Shown piece after piece: positions 54,976-63,727 of a stretch of 64,000 nucleotides of DNA; the stretch's first letter is position 1; each line of letters starts with the position of its first letter. The translations under genes were made by a program, and so were the position numbers. The stretch lies in contig JAIYCY010000005.1 in assembly GCA_027487775.1 (NCBI GenBank), positions 48,339 through 112,338 of the forward strand. The letters run 5' to 3'. The DNA is from Planctomycetaceae bacterium (GTDB lineage: Bacteria; Planctomycetota; Phycisphaerae; Tepidisphaerales; Tepidisphaeraceae). The notes below the pieces were generated by a model, which made no database searches, was not told the origin of the DNA, and saw only the letters and a program-made list of their open reading frames with translations.

Positions 54976-56184
54976 TCACGCATCGTCGTCAAGGAAGCTC
55001 GAATCGAACGACGTCAATGGAACGTCGGGTGATTTTCCGCTCTCGGGCTTGGGAGGAAGCGACAGCTGTCGGTAGGCCTCGCGAAGCCACGCCACCGAAA
55101 GCCGGGCGGGCGCGGTCCAGCGCGTCGGGCCCTCGCGGCGGACGCGATGAGCGAGAATGCCGAGCCATTCGCCATCGGGTGTCGCCGCGTGTGGTTGTGG
55201 ATCGATGTGAGACAAGTCGCGTGTCAAGTGGTGCGTTTCGATCAAATGCGCGTGGATCGCTTTGACAAGCTCCGGAGAAATCCTCTCATCTATGATGGCG
55301 ACGACTTCTGTGATGCTGGCGTGATCGACAAAGAGCAAACGCGACCGCCCTCTGCGCGGGCCCGGCTGGAGCGTGACGAACGCACAGCGATGGGCGCGTC
55401 CGGGGTCGAGTTGGGCGACGATCTTCAATCTCTTGTGCCGGGCATGCAGGGCACCGGCTTCCTCGAACTTTTGTTGGGCGGCGAGCCGCTTCATCTCGGA
55501 TTCGATGCGATCGACTTCGGAAGACAGATTGTCGATCGCGTGGACTGCTTCGCCGATTCGATCCCGATACCAAGCCATCGGCACGCTTCCGTCACAAGGG
55601 GCGGCGCATCGACCGATCTCCTTGTATGCGCAAGGCCTGCCAGACGGGGCTGCCCGCAATTCACGCGGATAGCGACACAGATCCAAGGCATCTTCGATCG
55701 ACTCGATCCATCGATCCGCGCGCGACTTCTCATCGAACGGGCCGAAGATTGCAACGCGCTCGCTCTGGCTGATTGATGTATCGGTTGCATCGATGCGATG
55801 AAAATGTGGATGTGGATCGCTCGGATCGATCACAACCAGATGCGCCTTTCGCTCCGGCATCGGCGGGCGTCGGTGCGATGGGAATCGCCTTCGTGATTCG
55901 CGCAAGAAGACGAAGTCTGCCTCGATGTCCGAGTCAACGCGCCAGAACCGGACGGCCCGCATAAGCGCTGTGTAATCGACTCGCTTCGACAGTTTTTCAT
56001 CGACCGGTTCATCGAGCTTTCGTCGAACCCATGCGCGCAAATCGCGTGTCGTGACAAGTTGGAGAGGAGATTCCGATTCACCTTCGATGAGCGCGACACA
56101 CCATTGCGGAGGCAGGGCGAGCGACTGCTTACGAACATCGCCCGACGGGTCGATCTCGATGCGGTCGGCTTGATGGTCACTCAC
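54976..56184 (-). CDS. UvrC-like protein lacking nuclease motifs
   Basis: Protein of 402 residues. Cysteines 170, 185, 193 and 197 in LCRYPRE...RPCAYKEIGRCAAPC reproduce the spacing (x, 8, 4) of the iron-sulfur cluster cysteines known in UvrC, followed by a UVR-type helical pair (MKRLAAQQKFEEAGALHARHKRLK). The N-terminal part aligns in layout with the GIY-YIG domain (LIEGESESPLQLVTTRDLRAWVRR; VDSDIEADFVFLRESRRRFP) but has no GIY, YIG or catalytic Arg/Glu. The C-terminal RNase H-like and helix-hairpin-helix domains are also missing. It is therefore probably not a nuclease; regulation or scaffolding in repair is a guess. The ATG overlaps the M48 protease stop by four bases. Confidence 0.7.
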   Translation of the reverse strand: MSDHQADRIEIDPSGDVRKQSLALPPQWCVALIEGESESPLQLVTTRDLRAWVRRKLDEPVDEKLSKRVDYTALMRAVRFWRVDSDIEADFVFLRESRRRFPSHRRPPMPERKAHLVVIDPSDPHPHFHRIDATDTSISQSERVAIFGPFDEKSRADRWIESIEDALDLCRYPRELRAAPSGRPCAYKEIGRCAAPCDGSVPMAWYRDRIGEAVHAIDNLSSEVDRIESEMKRLAAQQKFEEAGALHARHKRLKIVAQLDPGRAHRCAFVTLQPGPRRGRSRLLFVDHASITEVVAIIDERISPELVKAIHAHLIETHHLTRDLSHIDPQPHAATPDGEWLGILAHRVRREGPTRWTAPARLSVAWLREAYRQLSLPPKPESGKSPDVPLTSFDSSFLDDDA

Positions 56185-58241
56185 GTCGACTCCGCGTAGA
56201 GAGGAGGCAGCGGAACATCAATCGCAGCGCATGTCGCACGGGCGATCTCGGCTTCGCCGAGCGTGAGACGGCCGTCGTGGATCACACAGTCGGCGATCGC
56301 CTGCACGAGTCGCCGCTTGACGGCAGGGCTGGTTGCGCGAAGCACGTCGAGCGATTCACTCAAGTCAGCGACCGATAGGCGATCGGGGAGCGTTGGCTCG
56401 AGATCAAGCAGCCGACACGCGCGGGAAAAATCGCCTTGCCAGTCACTCTGTTGTCCCGATCGCGCGACGGCGGTCAGCAAAAGTCGGGCATGCTTCCCGA
56501 CCGAGGCGATCGATCGATACATAGGCGGGGGCTCGCGACCCTTTCGCTCGAGGTCGCGCCAGATTTGCTGGATCGATTTCAACATCGCCAGCTCAAAGAG
56601 CGAAAGACGATCGTCCGCCCGCACAAGCGGTTCGGCGATCGCGCGCAGCTCGGCGAGTTGCGAAACGGTCAGTTGTCGGAGCGCGCGGCACGTCAAATCA
56701 AAGAGCGGCAAACGCGCCGCCCTCGGCAAGGAGTGAATCGGAGCGATGAACTCGACTGTCATCACCGCAAGCGGTGAGTCGAATTGCTGAAGCTGCAGCC
56801 TCTGTTGATGCTGGATCGAAGGCTCGTCGTCGATGAGCAGGGCGAGTGCGACCGCGCGGGCGGTGAACGCATCCTCGGCGGCATGCAGCAGCGCAGGGGA
56901 AAGGGAGTCGAGGACCTGATCCACAAACGTGACGGCGGCGGCATCGATGGTTCCGGCGACGGGCGGAACGCGTGCCGCACGGGCTTCGATGGTGCGCGTG
57001 TCGGATGCCATTGCCATCGGCGGAGGCGTGACGACTGCGGCGAGGCCTGCGCTCGTGCCGATATCCGCCTTACGCGTTGACATGCCCGATGGCATCGCAA
57101 ATCCTGGCGCAAGTCTTTCGCTGCGGTCTCGCGTGCGTGTGACGACTTCGGGCTCGACGAATCGCCCGTCCCAGCTGGGCTCGATCGCTCGGATTCGCTC
57201 TTCGAGAGGGGGGTGCGTCGCGAAGATCGCGCTCAACCAACTCGACACACCGCTGGCAAAACACATGTGGGCGACTTCCTGCGCGGCGGAATGAGTGAGC
57301 CGACCACGACCGGCTTCGCCACCGATTTTTTTCAGAGCGCCCGCGATGCCCGAGGGGTTTCGCGTGAATTGGACCGCCGACGCGTCGGCGAGGAACTCGC
57401 GCTGCCTGCTGACAGCCGCCTGAAGGATCTGCCCGAAGATCAGTCCGACGTAGCCAATGATGATCATCGCAAGCCCGACGAGCGCGATCGCGATGATGCC
57501 GGCGGCCGCGTCTTTCTTGCCTCCGCTCGCGGCGCGCGGCGCATGTCTAAGGATGTGCCACCCGATGATACCGATGGCCATGATGCCGAAGTTGAGTGCG
57601 ATCATGCGAAGGTTGAGCCGCATGTCGCCGTTGAGGATGTGGCTGAACTCGTGTGCAACGACGCCTTGCAATTCATCACGGGTCAGCTTTTGGATACAGC
57701 CCCGTGTCACGCCAATGACCGCGTTATCCGGCCTCGTGCCGGCGGCAAACGCGTTGATGGCCCGTTCGTTGTCCATGACATAGACACGCGGCGTTGGGAC
57801 GCCTGACGCGATCGACATCTCCTCGACGATGTTCAAGAGCATCCGCGCATCCGGATCGAGCGCCGCCGCCCCGGGATCGACCGGCGCTCCGCCCATCATC
57901 TCGGCAACAGCAGCGCCATTGCCCGCAATGCTTGCCTTCCGATACAGCGACGCCAAGCCCATGATGCCGAGCGTGCCGAGCGTCGTAAGTCCGATGACCT
58001 GCGGTTGCCAGAGGCGATCGAGTGTCGATTGTCGTGCGCGTTGCGCCTGATCCGCGACGGCAGCGGGCGTGTTGACATCGGTCAGGACGGCATGGTCGGC
58101 CTGCGCGTCTTTGATCAGATTTGCGACGATGATCGCCACGGCGTTCAGCGCCACAACCACGCCGAGCACAGCGAACCCGTAGAGCACCAAGAGCTTCAGT
58201 GAACTCGCCCGGGCCCGATCTTGATGTTGGAAGAAGTCCAT
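56181..58241 (-). CDS. M48 family zinc metalloprotease (HtpX-like) with long C-terminal extension
   Basis: Membrane protease of 686 residues. Two N-terminal membrane segments (about 15-45 and 82-100) precede the catalytic domain. Zinc ligands are in VVAHEFSHILNGD (HEFSH at 197-201); the third ligand is probably Glu in the later REFLADASAVQFTRNP segment. Two further hydrophobic stretches follow. The C-terminal 300 residues after HPPLEERIRAIEPSWDG have no protease motifs; they are helical and unique to this group. The gene lies 68 bases after a LemA gene and overlaps the UvrC-like gene by four bases. LemA/M48 neighbours are common and suggest a linked envelope quality-control function. Confidence 0.92.
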   Translation of the reverse strand: MDFFQHQDRARASSLKLLVLYGFAVLGVVVALNAVAIIVANLIKDAQADHAVLTDVNTPAAVADQAQRARQSTLDRLWQPQVIGLTTLGTLGIMGLASLYRKASIAGNGAAVAEMMGGAPVDPGAAALDPDARMLLNIVEEMSIASGVPTPRVYVMDNERAINAFAAGTRPDNAVIGVTRGCIQKLTRDELQGVVAHEFSHILNGDMRLNLRMIALNFGIMAIGIIGWHILRHAPRAASGGKKDAAAGIIAIALVGLAMIIIGYVGLIFGQILQAAVSRQREFLADASAVQFTRNPSGIAGALKKIGGEAGRGRLTHSAAQEVAHMCFASGVSSWLSAIFATHPPLEERIRAIEPSWDGRFVEPEVVTRTRDRSERLAPGFAMPSGMSTRKADIGTSAGLAAVVTPPPMAMASDTRTIEARAARVPPVAGTIDAAAVTFVDQVLDSLSPALLHAAEDAFTARAVALALLIDDEPSIQHQQRLQLQQFDSPLAVMTVEFIAPIHSLPRAARLPLFDLTCRALRQLTVSQLAELRAIAEPLVRADDRLSLFELAMLKSIQQIWRDLERKGREPPPMYRSIASVGKHARLLLTAVARSGQQSDWQGDFSRACRLLDLEPTLPDRLSVADLSESLDVLRATSPAVKRRLVQAIADCVIHDGRLTLGEAEIARATCAAIDVPLPPLYAEST

Positions 58242-58309
58242 GGTCGGCCTCGTCGATTGCTTGGCGGTTGCGTGCGGGTTGCCTGGTCCATGAGGATTCG
58301 CGCCAAGAC

Positions 58310-58939
58310 CTAGCGTGATCCGGACTGGAGATTGACGTTGACGACTTCCCGCTGTGTTGGATCAGCGACTTCGAAGAGTGCGATATCGCGAAAGCCGAAC
58401 AGACCGGCCATCAGATTGGTGGGGAAGGCGAGCCTTGTGGTGTTGTAGGTCATGACCTGGTCGTTGTAAGCCTGCCGGGCGAAGGCGACGCGATTCTCGC
58501 TGGACGAAAGTTCTTCCATGAGCCGGAGCGTCGGGCCGTCGGCTTTGAGTTGGGGGTAGGCTTCGATGAGCGCACGAAAGCGTAAGAGTTCTCCGATGAG
58601 CCCATTCTCAGCACCGACGAGCGCACCGACGAGCATGGGGTTGCCCGGATCGGTGGCCGCGCTGGTCGCGGCGCTGCTGGCGGCGTTGCGGGCGGCGATG
58701 ACGGCCTCCAGCGTCTGACGCTCGTGCGACATGTAGCCTTTGACGGTCTCGACGAGATTCGGAATCAGGTCGTAGCGGCGCTTGAGTTGCACATCGATCT
58801 GAGCGAACGCATTGAGCACGCGATTACGGAGCGTGACCAGGCGATTGTAAGACAAAGCAAGCCAGAGCGCGACTCCTGCAAAGCCGACGATCAGCAGAAT
58901 GGCGATCACACCAAGCATCGTGGAATGAATACCCGACAT
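58310..58939 (-). CDS. LemA family membrane protein
   Basis: Protein of 209 residues; the ATG was preferred over a TTG three codons upstream. One N-terminal membrane segment (MLGVIAILLIVGFAGVALWLAL) is followed by the LemA helical domain: YNRLVTLRNRVLNAFAQIDVQLKRRYDLIPNLVETVKGYM, then NRVAFARQAYNDQVMTYNT and FPTNLMAGLFGF. Length is standard. It is the first gene of an operon with the HtpX-like protease and the UvrC-like protein. LemA function is unknown; pairing with M48 proteases is widespread. Confidence 0.95.
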   Translation of the reverse strand: MSGIHSTMLGVIAILLIVGFAGVALWLALSYNRLVTLRNRVLNAFAQIDVQLKRRYDLIPNLVETVKGYMSHERQTLEAVIAARNAASSAATSAATDPGNPMLVGALVGAENGLIGELLRFRALIEAYPQLKADGPTLRLMEELSSSENRVAFARQAYNDQVMTYNTTRLAFPTNLMAGLFGFRDIALFEVADPTQREVVNVNLQSGSR

Positions 58940-58993
58940 GCTGGACAAACGCCATGCGGTGATCTTGCATCGACTCGACGAAGTTCGTTTGCT

Positions 58994-59333
58994 TCAGGGT
59001 GTCGGGAAGGTCCATTCGACGTAGTCACCCGGGTGCATTTGCAGCACTCCCCGCGCAATGACTTCGGCAAACGGTTTAAGCCGCGGCCAGGACGTCGTTG
59101 GAAGGATCATGATTCTGAGCCTTCGGTTTCGAAGTGACTGTTAGTAGCGTAGATTCTTGTCCGTTGTAACGAACGCGTCAAAGTCATTTTCTGCCAACCT
59201 GAGTAGCGCTCCGTTGGCGTGTTGTGACCAACCGAGTTCAAAAAGCGTAGCGACTTCGTTCGCAGCGAAGTACGCCCGCAGCGAAGTAAGCCCGTAGTGG
59301 AGCGGGTGTGCCTTGATCGAATAGGACGCGCAT
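58994..59333 (-). pseudogene. DUF5615 (PIN-like) toxin gene broken by a 16-bp duplication and a stop codon
   Basis: Minus strand starting at 59333 reads MRVLFDQGTPAPLRAYFAAG and then hits a stop. Nearly identical 16-bp units CGGGCTTACTTCGCTG and CGGGCGTACTTCGCTG stand in tandem (59263-59294). Removing one restores the frame: ANEVATLFELGWSQHANGAL, then LRLAENDFDAFVTTDKNLRY. There a TAA (59141-59143) interrupts where the family usually has Gln, and the frame continues as QSLRNRRLRIMILPTTSW to a natural stop. These blocks match DUF5615 PIN-like toxins. Two independent lesions mean the toxin is not functional. It lies three bases after the DUF433 antitoxin gene. Confidence 0.8.
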
Positions 59334-59336
59334 GAC

Positions 59337-59555
59337 TCAAGCCACCTGCAGGCTTTGGCTTGCGTGGATTAGGACCTGCCGAACTTGATCAATCAAGACC
59401 CCGGGAAACCATTCGACGAACTGCTCGATAGTCGCGCCGTCCTCGAGATTCTCAAAGAGGGCGGAGACCGGTACACGCGTGCCGCGAAAGACCCACGCAC
59501 CGCCCACCCGGTCTTCATGCCGTTCAACTGCAGAACATTTAGACCAATCGTTCAC
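59337..59555 (-). CDS. DUF433 family antitoxin-like protein
   Basis: Protein of 72 residues with a GTG start. The segment GGAWVFRGTRVPVSALFENLEDGATIEQFVEWFPG is typical of DUF433, a winged-helix-like DNA-binding family often encoded just before a DUF5615 PIN-like toxin. The toxin gene follows three bases after its stop but carries two disabling mutations, so this antitoxin appears to be an orphan. It remains open and intact. Autoregulation is usual in the family but no operator was identified. Confidence 0.85.
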   Translation of the reverse strand: MNDWSKCSAVERHEDRVGGAWVFRGTRVPVSALFENLEDGATIEQFVEWFPGVLIDQVRQVLIHASQSLQVA

Positions 59556-59630
59556 TGGGGTTGGATTATATCAGTCAGCACCTTGAAATCGATAAGAATC
59601 TAAAGGCATTAGAGACTCGGCTCTAAGTTG

Positions 59631-60008
59631 CTACGCACGCCAGGTGGCCACGCAGCCGGCGGATTCGGTGACATGGACGGCGAGCAGTCTCGCGTGGCCG
59701 GGGATCGCGCGGACGTCTAACAAGGATCGACCGATCGTCTCGGCGACGCGCTCCGCGCTTGATTGTGTACCGGTGCTAAAGGGCGGTCGATCGTTGAGAT
59801 TCGCGTGCCGATAAGGGTGCAGGATCGAATCAAGTTCTGCTTCGAGTACGTGAAAATCCATGACGCAGTCCATCTCATCGAGTTGATCCGAAGCGATGAC
59901 AACCCGAACGCGCCACTCGTGGGCGTGCAGAGGCTCGAGGGAGCCATCGGGAAACCGCAATTGATGGGCGGCGGGGAAGGTGCGTTCGATGGTGAGTTCC
60001 CAAGGCAT
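59631..60008 (-). CDS. 6-pyruvoyl-tetrahydropterin synthase / QueD family protein
   Basis: Pterin-fold enzyme of 125 residues, near the usual length. Zinc ligands are His15 in FPAAHQL and His28 and His30 in LEPLHAHEW. The catalytic cysteine that precedes the HGH motif in QueD and PTPS proteins is absent; Glu25 stands in EPLHAH. An ExxH-type site is known in the PTPS-III subgroup, so the exact reaction (queuosine precursor, folate bypass or other) is uncertain. C-terminal residues VHVTESAGCVATWRA match the conserved ETxxxxA-type end. It diverges from an M32 carboxypeptidase across 48 bases. Confidence 0.85.
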   Translation of the reverse strand: MPWELTIERTFPAAHQLRFPDGSLEPLHAHEWRVRVVIASDQLDEMDCVMDFHVLEAELDSILHPYRHANLNDRPPFSTGTQSSAERVAETIGRSLLDVRAIPGHARLLAVHVTESAGCVATWRA

Positions 60009-60056
60009 CGGTAGTATGTTGCGTTAGAACTCGATTGAACGAAAGGTCAGGCTGGT

Positions 60057-61550
60057 ATGAATCACGATGATGTGCGGCGGGAACTGGACGCGCGGATGAA
60101 GGAGCTGGCTGTCGTACGCTCGACGGCAGGCGTGTTGGGCTGGGACGAGCAGACGCACCTCCCGCCCGCAGGCACGGCGTGGCGCGCGGAGCAGTCGGCG
60201 TATCTGCAACGCCTTGCGCATGACAAATCGACGGATGCGCGATTCGGTGAACTCATCGAATATCAGGTTCAGCACGCGCCCAGCGGCTCTGCTGAGGCGG
60301 CGGAGGCGCGCGAGTTGAAACGCTCGTTCGAACGGGCCAAGAAGCTTCCCGGTGCTTTGGTGGAAGAACTCGCGCGGCTCGAGGTGTTGTCGCAATCGGC
60401 ATGGGTTGAAGCACGCAAGAAATCGGCATGGCTGGACTTTGCGCCATGGCTGGAGCGGATGATCGAATTGAAGCGCCGCGTGGCGGATTGCTATGGGTAT
60501 GAAAAGCATCCGTATGACGCACTGATCGAAGACTACGAGCCGGGCGCGACGCTGGCGAGTTTGAAGCCGGTGTTTGAGGCGCTGCGCGAGCCGCTCGCGA
60601 AACTGGTGCAAAAGGCCGCCGACAGCGGACGACGACCGCCGCAGCTCGCCGGGCCCTTCCCGATCGATCGGCAGGAGGCCTTCGGAACGCTGGCAGCCAA
60701 GACGATCGGATTCGACTTCAATGCGGGAAGGCTTGATGTCAGCGTTCACCCGTTCTGCACTGGACTTTCCGCCGGCGATACTCGCATCACGACTCGCTAT
60801 CGCTTGGATGATCTTTCAGACGCGCTCTTCGGCGTGCTGCATGAAGTCGGCCACGCGCTCTACGAGCAGGGCCTTCCAAAGGCCGCGCATCCGGGCAGCC
60901 CACTCGCGGATTCGATCAGCCTCGGCATCCACGAAAGCCAGAGCCGCATGTGGGAGAATCTTGTCGGTCGAAGCGCCGCGTTCTGGCAATACTTCACGCC
61001 CATCGCACGCGAGCATTTTTCCTCGCTCAAGGACGTGAAGGAGAGCGACATTCTCTTTGCAGTCAACGAAGTCTCGCCGGGCTTTATTCGTGTGGAGAGT
61101 GATGAGGTGACGTACAACCTCCACATTCTCATGCGATTCGAGCTGGAAACGCAGCTTCTGGACGGAAGCCTCAAGATCTCCGACGTGCCGGCGGCGTGGG
61201 ACGCTCGGGTGAAGAAATACCTGGGCCTGACCGTGCCCGACGCGGCCAGAGGCTGCCTGCAGGACATTCACTGGTCGGCGGGGCTGGTGGGGTATTTCCC
61301 GACGTACACGTTGGGCAACCTCTATGCTGCACAGTTCTACGAGCAGGCGCGGAAGGACCTCGGTGATCTGGACGCGATGTACGCACGAGGCGAGTTTGCG
61401 CCGCTCCTTGGTTGGCTGCGCGATCGAATTCATCAGCACGGGTCACGCTACACCGCCACCGATCTCGTGAAGCGCGTCACCGGTCGCCCGCTCGATCCGG
61501 CCCCGCTGCTCAAGCACCTGAACGAACGCGTCGAAGCGTTTTATGGATGA
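60057..61550 (+). CDS. Carboxypeptidase M32 (thermostable carboxypeptidase 1 type)
   Basis: Zinc carboxypeptidase of 497 residues, the normal family length. The zinc motif is LHEVGHALYEQGLP (His262, Glu263, His266) and the third ligand lies in GIHESQSRMWENLVGRS. Other family segments are visible: GVLGWDEQTHLPPAG, VHPFCTGLSAGDTRITTRY, NLHILMRFELE and HWSAGLVGYFPTYTLGNLYAAQFY. It has no signal peptide, so it is cytoplasmic and removes C-terminal residues from peptides. Start ATG with weak ribosome binding site. Appears to be a single-gene unit. Confidence 0.97.
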   Translation: MNHDDVRRELDARMKELAVVRSTAGVLGWDEQTHLPPAGTAWRAEQSAYLQRLAHDKSTDARFGELIEYQVQHAPSGSAEAAEARELKRSFERAKKLPGALVEELARLEVLSQSAWVEARKKSAWLDFAPWLERMIELKRRVADCYGYEKHPYDALIEDYEPGATLASLKPVFEALREPLAKLVQKAADSGRRPPQLAGPFPIDRQEAFGTLAAKTIGFDFNAGRLDVSVHPFCTGLSAGDTRITTRYRLDDLSDALFGVLHEVGHALYEQGLPKAAHPGSPLADSISLGIHESQSRMWENLVGRSAAFWQYFTPIAREHFSSLKDVKESDILFAVNEVSPGFIRVESDEVTYNLHILMRFELETQLLDGSLKISDVPAAWDARVKKYLGLTVPDAARGCLQDIHWSAGLVGYFPTYTLGNLYAAQFYEQARKDLGDLDAMYARGEFAPLLGWLRDRIHQHGSRYTATDLVKRVTGRPLDPAPLLKHLNERVEAFYG

Positions 61551-61692
61551 CGCGCGGAACATCCAAGAAAGTCCGGTCGTGACGGCTGTAGCGATTGGGC
61601 GCGAGAATCGGATTGATTTAGAGTCTCGGAGCCGAATCGAGCCTTGTGGCGCGATCTTCGGGCTTTAGCTCTTTGCCGAAACGAACGATCCC

Positions 61693-62721
61693 ATGAGCAT
61701 GCGAACGCTTCTCGTCACCGGCGCCGCCGGGTTTATCGGTAGTAACTTCGTCCGAATGCTCGCACGCCGTCGCGAGCCGGTGCGGATCATCGCGCTCGAC
61801 AAGCTCACCTACGCGGGCAACCTCGCGAATCTTGCCGACCTCCTCGGCGATCAGGTCACGTTCGTTCGCGGAGACATTTGCAACGCCGAACTCCTCGATC
61901 ATGTCGCCAGCGAATATCGCGTGAGCGAAGTCGTGCACTTCGCCGCCGAGAGCCATGTCGATCGATCGATTCTCGGATCGGGCCCGTTCGTCACGACCAA
62001 CGTCATCGGCACGCAAGTCCTGCTGGATCTAGCGAAGAATCGGAAGCTCGACAAGTTCCTTTACGTCAGCACGGATGAGGTCTATGGCACGCTCCCGGAA
62101 GATCAGCCGGACGTGAAGTTCACCGAAGAAACTCCGCTCCAGCCCAACAGCCCATACTCGGCCAGCAAAGCAGGTGGCGATTGCCTCGTGCGAAGCTACT
62201 TCCATACGTTCCATCTCCCCGTGCTGACCACCCGATGCAGCAACAACTACGGGCCTTACCACTTCCCGGAAAAACTCATTCCGCTATTCGTGACCAATCT
62301 GATGGAAGACAAACAGGTGCCTCTTTACGGCGACGGAAAGAACGTACGCGACTGGCTCTATGTGGAAGATCATTGCGACGCGATATGGACCGTGCTGAAC
62401 AAGGGAAAGTTTGGCGAGGCTTACAACGTGGGCGGAAACAATGAGATGACCAATCGACAGATCACCGAGATCATCCTCCGCGAAATGGGCAAGCCCTGGG
62501 ACAAGTATGTCCGCTATGTGCAAGACCGGCCGGGACATGATCGGCGATACGCGATCGACGCGAGCAAGATCAAGCGAGAATGCGGCTGGGAACCGAAGTT
62601 CCGCTTCCCCGAGGCAATCAAGACGACGATCCAGTGGTACCGCGACAACGAATCGTGGTGGCGACAAATCAAGAGCGGCGAATACCTGAAGTACTACGAC
62701 ACACAGTACGGCGGGCGGTGA
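61693..62721 (+). CDS. rfbB: dTDP-glucose 4,6-dehydratase
   Basis: Second step of dTDP-L-rhamnose synthesis: converts dTDP-glucose to dTDP-4-keto-6-deoxyglucose with bound NAD. The protein has 342 residues. Motifs: LLVTGAAGFIGSNFVRML (NAD fold), AAESHVDRSI, VSTDEVYG with the Thr-Asp-Glu catalytic trio, PYSASKAGGD with the Tyr-Lys pair, RCSNNYGPYHFPEKLIPL and GDGKNVRDWLYVEDHC. All are typical. The rfbD gene follows after 41 bases in the same direction, forming a pair; rfbA and rfbC are not in the window. Confidence 0.97.
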   Translation: MSMRTLLVTGAAGFIGSNFVRMLARRREPVRIIALDKLTYAGNLANLADLLGDQVTFVRGDICNAELLDHVASEYRVSEVVHFAAESHVDRSILGSGPFVTTNVIGTQVLLDLAKNRKLDKFLYVSTDEVYGTLPEDQPDVKFTEETPLQPNSPYSASKAGGDCLVRSYFHTFHLPVLTTRCSNNYGPYHFPEKLIPLFVTNLMEDKQVPLYGDGKNVRDWLYVEDHCDAIWTVLNKGKFGEAYNVGGNNEMTNRQITEIILREMGKPWDKYVRYVQDRPGHDRRYAIDASKIKRECGWEPKFRFPEAIKTTIQWYRDNESWWRQIKSGEYLKYYDTQYGGR

Positions 62722-62762
62722 ATGCGTTTCGTGGGCGTTGTGGGTATTGATTGGGGTAGGCC

Positions 62763-63683
62763 GTGACAACCGTGGATGTCAGCATGAATCAGCAGGACCG
62801 GGTCTTGATCGTCGGAGCCAAGGGCATGCTCGCTCGGGCGGTGCGTGATGCGTTTTCGTCGCGCGGTATGGAGGCAGTCGGTGTGGATGTCCCGGAGATC
62901 GACATCACCAAGCCTGAAAGCGTGGCCGGTGTATTCGATCGCGTGAAGCCGCACGTCGTCATCAATTGTGCCGCTTATACCAATGTCGACGGATGTGAAT
63001 CGAATCGCGCGATTGCCGACGCGGTCAACGGACACGGCGTGGGAAACCTCGCTGAAGCATCCCGATCCATCGGCGCGACGTTGGTGCATTACAGCACCGA
63101 CTATGTGTTCGACGGCTCGCTCAGGCGACCCCTGCGGCCGGACGACCCCGTCGGCCCGGTCAGTGCGTATGGACAAGGCAAACTGCTCGGAGAGACCCTG
63201 TTGCAGAAGGCCCTGCGCGGAACAAACGTCGCCTGGTTGATCCTGAGAACTGCCTGGCTCTACGGACCTGTCGGGCCGACGGGGAACAACTTCCCGCAGG
63301 CGATTCTCAAAGCAGCCGCCGCAGGGAAACCGCTCCGCGTCGTCGCGGACCAGTTCGGCTCGCCCACCTACACCGCCGACCTCGCCGAAGCGACACTCAC
63401 GCTTCTCGAAAAACGGTCGAGCGGCATCTTTCATGTGACCAACGCCGGTCAAACCCACTGGGCCGACTTCGCGCGAGCGGTGCTCAAACAATTCAGCGTC
63501 GATTATCCGGTCGAAAACATCACCACGGACGACTGGAAAAAGATCAAGCCCGATTCGGCAACCCGTCCCGCGTACAGCGTCCTCGACCTCTCCGCCTACG
63601 AACGCGCAACGGGCAAACCGATGCCAAGCTGGCAGGACGGCCTGACGCGCTATCATGCCGCGATGAAGGCGATATCGACTTGA
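62763..63683 (+). CDS. rfbD: dTDP-4-dehydrorhamnose reductase
   Basis: Last step of dTDP-L-rhamnose synthesis, an NADPH-dependent reductase of 306 residues. The start is GTG; an ATG six codons later (MNQQDRVLIVGAKGML) is an alternative. The nucleotide fold is VLIVGAKGMLARAV. Then come VINCAAYTNVDGCES, the STDYVFDG motif with conserved Asp-Tyr, the catalytic Tyr-x-x-x-Lys in SAYGQGKLLGE, RTAWLYGPVGPTGNNF and DQFGSPTYTADLAE. It is paired with rfbB upstream and probably provides rhamnose for surface polysaccharide. Confidence 0.95.
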   Translation: MTTVDVSMNQQDRVLIVGAKGMLARAVRDAFSSRGMEAVGVDVPEIDITKPESVAGVFDRVKPHVVINCAAYTNVDGCESNRAIADAVNGHGVGNLAEASRSIGATLVHYSTDYVFDGSLRRPLRPDDPVGPVSAYGQGKLLGETLLQKALRGTNVAWLILRTAWLYGPVGPTGNNFPQAILKAAAAGKPLRVVADQFGSPTYTADLAEATLTLLEKRSSGIFHVTNAGQTHWADFARAVLKQFSVDYPVENITTDDWKKIKPDSATRPAYSVLDLSAYERATGKPMPSWQDGLTRYHAAMKAIST

Positions 63684-63727
63684 CCGTCCCCGGCGATTTC
63701 TTCATCGAGCGATCTTTGATACGGCAC

